Shown here in pieces: positions 49,305 to 51,713 of a stretch of DNA of 51,713 nucleotides. The notes beneath the pieces were generated by a model. It was not told where the DNA came from. It worked only from the letters and a program-made list of their open reading frames with translations, and did not search any database. The position numbers and the translations under genes were made by a program. Numbering within the stretch: position 1 is the first letter of the stretch; each line of letters begins with the position of its first letter. This DNA comes from Aminicenans sp964648465. GTDB lineage: Bacteria > Acidobacteriota > Aminicenantia > Aminicenantales > Aminicenantaceae. Location: positions 1-51,713 of the forward strand of contig CAZYMU010000021.1 in NCBI GenBank assembly GCA_964648465.1. The letters run 5' to 3'.

Positions 49305-50315
49305 TTATTTTTTAATCTCTTGATTAATGCTTACTTCAACCAATGCCTGTTCAATTTTCCCCTTTTTAAAAATGAGTTTCATGCCTCTCTCTTGCAGCCT
49401 TGCTATCCCTTTTTTACCGATAAATGTGGATATCACGATTGAGCAATCATCAAGTAACTCATAGACATCCAGGGTTTTTAAATGCTGCATCGTATTTGCA
49501 AAGGGATTGTTTCTTTTCTCAATGAGTTTAAATTGATCACCATTTTCAATTTCATAAATAAACATCTTTTTTGCCATCCCCAACATCTTCGGGAAAATAT
49601 TTATGCCATCATTCGTTGGAACGGCAATTCTTACGCTATTTTCTTTATTGGCATCCATTTTCTGGGCTTTCAATAATCTGACATATTTTTTAAAAAAGAG
49701 AAATTCTTCAAAGCCATTGAAATAATAATTTGCCAGTATCTGTTTCCAATCTCTTTCAATAAAATCAAACGCATATTTGCATTCAATGTTTTTAAAAATA
49801 AAACGGTACAATGACGGCATCTCATTCATGTTAAATTCGGCAAAATCGAGGATGAAAAACGCACCACCGGGTTTTAAATGGTTGTAGATATTTTTCAGTA
49901 TTGTCTGTCGGACTTCATGAGGGAAGCCGTGGATCACAAAGCTGGTAAATATTTTATCAAATTGCTCTGAAATATCAAATGGCAGGTCAATTCTTTGACT
50001 GATAAATGTAATATTTTTATTTTTAGCGCATTTTTTATTGAATTGTCTTTCCATAATAGACGAAACATCCATACCTGTTATTTTTCCGTCATCACTCAGA
50101 TATTTTGCCATAATGCAGGCGTTGCGACCGGTGCCGCAGCCTAAATCAAGAATTTTATCTCCATGCTGAATATTCATTGCCCTAATTGCCCTATGAATAA
50201 AGCCGCGATAAAGACCCAGTGTAGCCATGTTCATGACCGTATCATAATTTCTTGCCGAAAAGGGCTTTAATTCAACACGCGAATCAGGATATATTTTGTC
50301 CGTTTTTGAGTTCAT
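49305..50315 (-). CDS. Methyltransferase fused to a NifX/NifB-type cofactor-binding domain
   Basis: A 336-residue two-domain protein. Residues 52-215 are a class I SAM methyltransferase of UbiE-like type (KILDLGCGTGRNACIMA, then MDVSSIM and HLKPGGAFFILDFAE). Residues 228-330 resemble the dinitrogenase iron-molybdenum cofactor domain: VRIAVPTNDGINIFPKMLG, FIYEIENGD, HLKTLDVYELLDDCSIV, then GIARLQERGMKLIFKKG and a terminal IEQALVEV. That domain binds metal clusters in NifX, NifB and archaeal MTH1175. The fusion suggests a methyltransferase tuned by or acting on a metal cofactor. Genes for nitrogenase are not seen. Confidence 0.85.
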   Translation of the reverse strand: MNSKTDKIYPDSRVELKPFSARNYDTVMNMATLGLYRGFIHRAIRAMNIQHGDKILDLGCGTGRNACIMAKYLSDDGKITGMDVSSIMERQFNKKCAKNKNITFISQRIDLPFDISEQFDKIFTSFVIHGFPHEVRQTILKNIYNHLKPGGAFFILDFAEFNMNEMPSLYRFIFKNIECKYAFDFIERDWKQILANYYFNGFEEFLFFKKYVRLLKAQKMDANKENSVRIAVPTNDGINIFPKMLGMAKKMFIYEIENGDQFKLIEKRNNPFANTMQHLKTLDVYELLDDCSIVISTFIGKKGIARLQERGMKLIFKKGKIEQALVEVSINQEIKK

Positions 50316-50430
50316 TTTTTACAATCCATTTTGTAGATAAAATAAAATGACAAAGAAATAATAATAATAAATAGTATAAAAAACAGGTCCAGTCAACAAT
50401 AATACGAAGCAATGTGATAACAAAGCAATA

Positions 50431-51713
50431 GTGTCCCCATCAACTGCTGAGCTAAAATGTCCCCTTCGGAAAGGAGGCAGGCATGAAGGAGAAAATAACA
50501 TTGAGCATGCGTGAGATTCATCGGTTAAAGATTTTAGAGCAAGTTGATAGAGGGGCCCTTTCGTTAATATACGGGACAGAGGTGCTAAAGATCAGCTACC
50601 GTCATGGGAAGCGGTTGCTGGCGAGGTATCGCCGGGATGGGCCTGAGGGGTTAGCTCACAAGGGACGAGGCCGTGTGGCTCATAATGCTTTTGATCCTGC
50701 GGTTCGTGAGATTGTAATAAAACTTCATCAGGAACGTTATTCTCAGTTCAATGACTCTCATTTTGTAGAGATGTTGGAAGAGCGGGAGGATTTGCAGATC
50801 AGCAGGGAGACAGTGAGTGGCTGGTTGAGGGAGGCTGGGATAGGACCGAAACGCAGACGCCGTCCACCTCGGCATCGAAGCCGGCGCCCCCGACGTCCCC
50901 AGATGGGTCTCATGATGCAATGGGACGGGAGTCCCCATAAATGGTTCGGTCCCCAGAGGCCTTCCTGCAGCCTCATACATGCCACTGATGATGCCACAAG
51001 CTATGTGCTAGGCCTGGTCTTCCGGCCTACTGAAGACGCCATTGGTTATCTCAAGCTGCTTGACATGGTACTCAGACGGCATGGGATCCCTGCCTCTGTC
51101 TACCAGGACCGCCACAGCATACTGCAGAGAAACGACAAGCACTGGAGCCATGAAGAAGAGCTGGCTGGATCGCGTTTTCCCACTAATGTGGGAAGAGTCC
51201 TTGAAGAGTTAGAGATCAAGACCCTTACAGCTTATTCAGCTCAAGCTAAAGGACGTATTGAACGACAGGGCGGTACGTTTCAAGATCGCCTGATTGCTGA
51301 GATGGCCTTAGAGGAAATAACCGATATGGATAAAGCTAATCAGTGGGTCGAAGCCAACTTCCTGCCGCGCTATAATCGCCGTTTCGCCAAAAAAGCAGAA
51401 AAACCAGGATGCGTCTTTCGAAAGATAACCAATGAGCAGCGTTACCGACTGGTCTCTTTCGCCTATAAAGCCACTGTAGCCAATGACAACACCATACGCC
51501 TGGGAGGGCTTACTATTGATATCCCTCCTGGACCAAATAAAAGATCCTATGCCAAGCGCCGCGTCCTAGTACGTCAACACCTGGATGGAGCATGGACCGT
51601 ATGGCTGGGTGAAACCTGTATTGCCAAACACTCACCAACTCCTCTCAGAGCACCTGTAAAGAGGCGTGTAGTTTTACGCAGTAAATCGGCGTATACTTTT
51701 ACGCACCCTGAGG
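50431..51713 (+). mobile_element. IS1202/ISNCY-type insertion sequence, left part
   Basis: The left end probably begins near GTGTCCCCATCAACTGCTGA; TGTCCCC recurs 26 bases inside. The transposase gene follows at 50483. The right end lies beyond the window, so terminal inverted repeats and target duplication cannot be checked. Confidence 0.65.
50483..51713 (+). CDS. DDE transposase, IS1202/ISNCY family (cut by the window end)
   Basis: At least 410 residues, open to the end of the window. The start MKEKITLSMREIHR follows AAGGAGG by 5 bases. An N-terminal helix-turn-helix region (residues 5-60, ending RYRRDGPEGLAHKGRGR) precedes an integrase-like core with D in LMMQWDGSPHKWFG, D in VYQDRHSIL and E in AKGRIERQGGTFQDRL. 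A C-terminal basic beta domain ends the visible part. GC content is higher than in neighbouring genes, as expected for an arriving element. No stop or frameshift is seen, so it may be active. Confidence 0.85.
   Translation, partial: MKEKITLSMREIHRLKILEQVDRGALSLIYGTEVLKISYRHGKRLLARYRRDGPEGLAHKGRGRVAHNAFDPAVREIVIKLHQERYSQFNDSHFVEMLEEREDLQISRETVSGWLREAGIGPKRRRRPPRHRSRRPRRPQMGLMMQWDGSPHKWFGPQRPSCSLIHATDDATSYVLGLVFRPTEDAIGYLKLLDMVLRRHGIPASVYQDRHSILQRNDKHWSHEEELAGSRFPTNVGRVLEELEIKTLTAYSAQAKGRIERQGGTFQDRLIAEMALEEITDMDKANQWVEANFLPRYNRRFAKKAEKPGCVFRKITNEQRYRLVSFAYKATVANDNTIRLGGLTIDIPPGPNKRSYAKRRVLVRQHLDGAWTVWLGETCIAKHSPTPLRAPVKRRVVLRSKSAYTFTHPE

Noticed and set aside
50432..50465. tRNA-like string CTGCTGAGCTAAAATG, resembling a D arm on the minus strand
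   Set aside because: No acceptor, anticodon or T arm can be formed, and TGTCCCC repeats around it fit the left end of the insertion sequence.
1..51713. CRISPR arrays, cas genes, toxin-antitoxin pairs or restriction systems
   Set aside because: No regularly spaced short repeats and no such gene families were recognised on reading the whole window. The repeats at 14.2 and 16.0 kb are two dispersed copies, not an array.

Overview
The window looks like chromosomal DNA of a moderately low-GC, diderm, probably anaerobic heterotrophic bacterium. Diderm signs are a C-terminal-Phe beta-barrel protein, a WaaP/Kdo-kinase-like protein, a predicted lipoprotein and a relic resembling a lipid A acyltransferase. 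A VWFA-related protein of the kind common in Acidobacteriota, a DUF4388-J-TPR fusion, secreted GH38 and M14 enzymes and a membrane pyrophosphatase together suggest the Acidobacteriota / Candidatus Aminicenantes area. That placement is an inference from gene content, not a phylogeny.

Layout. 0-10 kb: NYN/YacP and DUF2520 genes, convergent murB, a secreted TPR protein, ligA, a DUF4388-DnaJ-TPR protein, a split glutamine-dependent NAD synthetase (nitrilase subunit plus nadE) and rsmI. 10-14 kb (minus): comF, a DksA-type protein and the conserved rplU-rpmA-obg-nadD-rsfS block. 14-16.3 kb: tRNA-Val, two copies of a MITE-like repeat flanking a REC-PAS-HD-GYP gene, and a small membrane protein. 16.5-20 kb: a secreted GH38 alpha-mannosidase, then tRNA-Glu and tRNA-Lys. 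20-26 kb: a lipoprotein, TauE/SafE with an Rrf2 regulator, a methyltransferase with a DPPR-synthase-like UbiA protein, MgtC, rdgB and ComEA-like HhH. 26-32 kb (minus): dprA-topA-xer, UspA, DUF167, YggT. 32-36 kb: an SH3/beta-barrel protein facing a methyltransferase / GH-like / LPS-kinase cluster. 36-44.4 kb: M14 peptidase, purC, purL, then convergent hppA. 44.4-51.7 kb is an accessory, decaying region: a PAS remnant, an acyltransferase tail, a ZIP transporter, a radical SAM protein, a 5'-truncated VWFA gene, a zinc ribbon, a second TauE/SafE, a methyltransferase-NifX fusion, and an IS1202/ISNCY-type transposase cut by the window edge.

The genes work in recognisable sets: replication and repair (ligA, topA, dprA, xer, rdgB), ribosome biogenesis (rplU, rpmA, obg, rsfS, rsmI), NAD synthesis (nadD, nadE and its glutaminase), purine synthesis (purC, purL), envelope synthesis, and polymer degradation (GH38, M14). 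I saw no CRISPR array, prophage or defence island. The most unusual items are (1) a compound repeat with nested inverted repeats whose 5' module also forms the leader and start codon of the NYN gene, together with a dispersed 13-17 bp terminal motif that even covers the rpmA stop codon; and (2) a methyltransferase fused to a NifX/NifB-type cofactor-binding domain.
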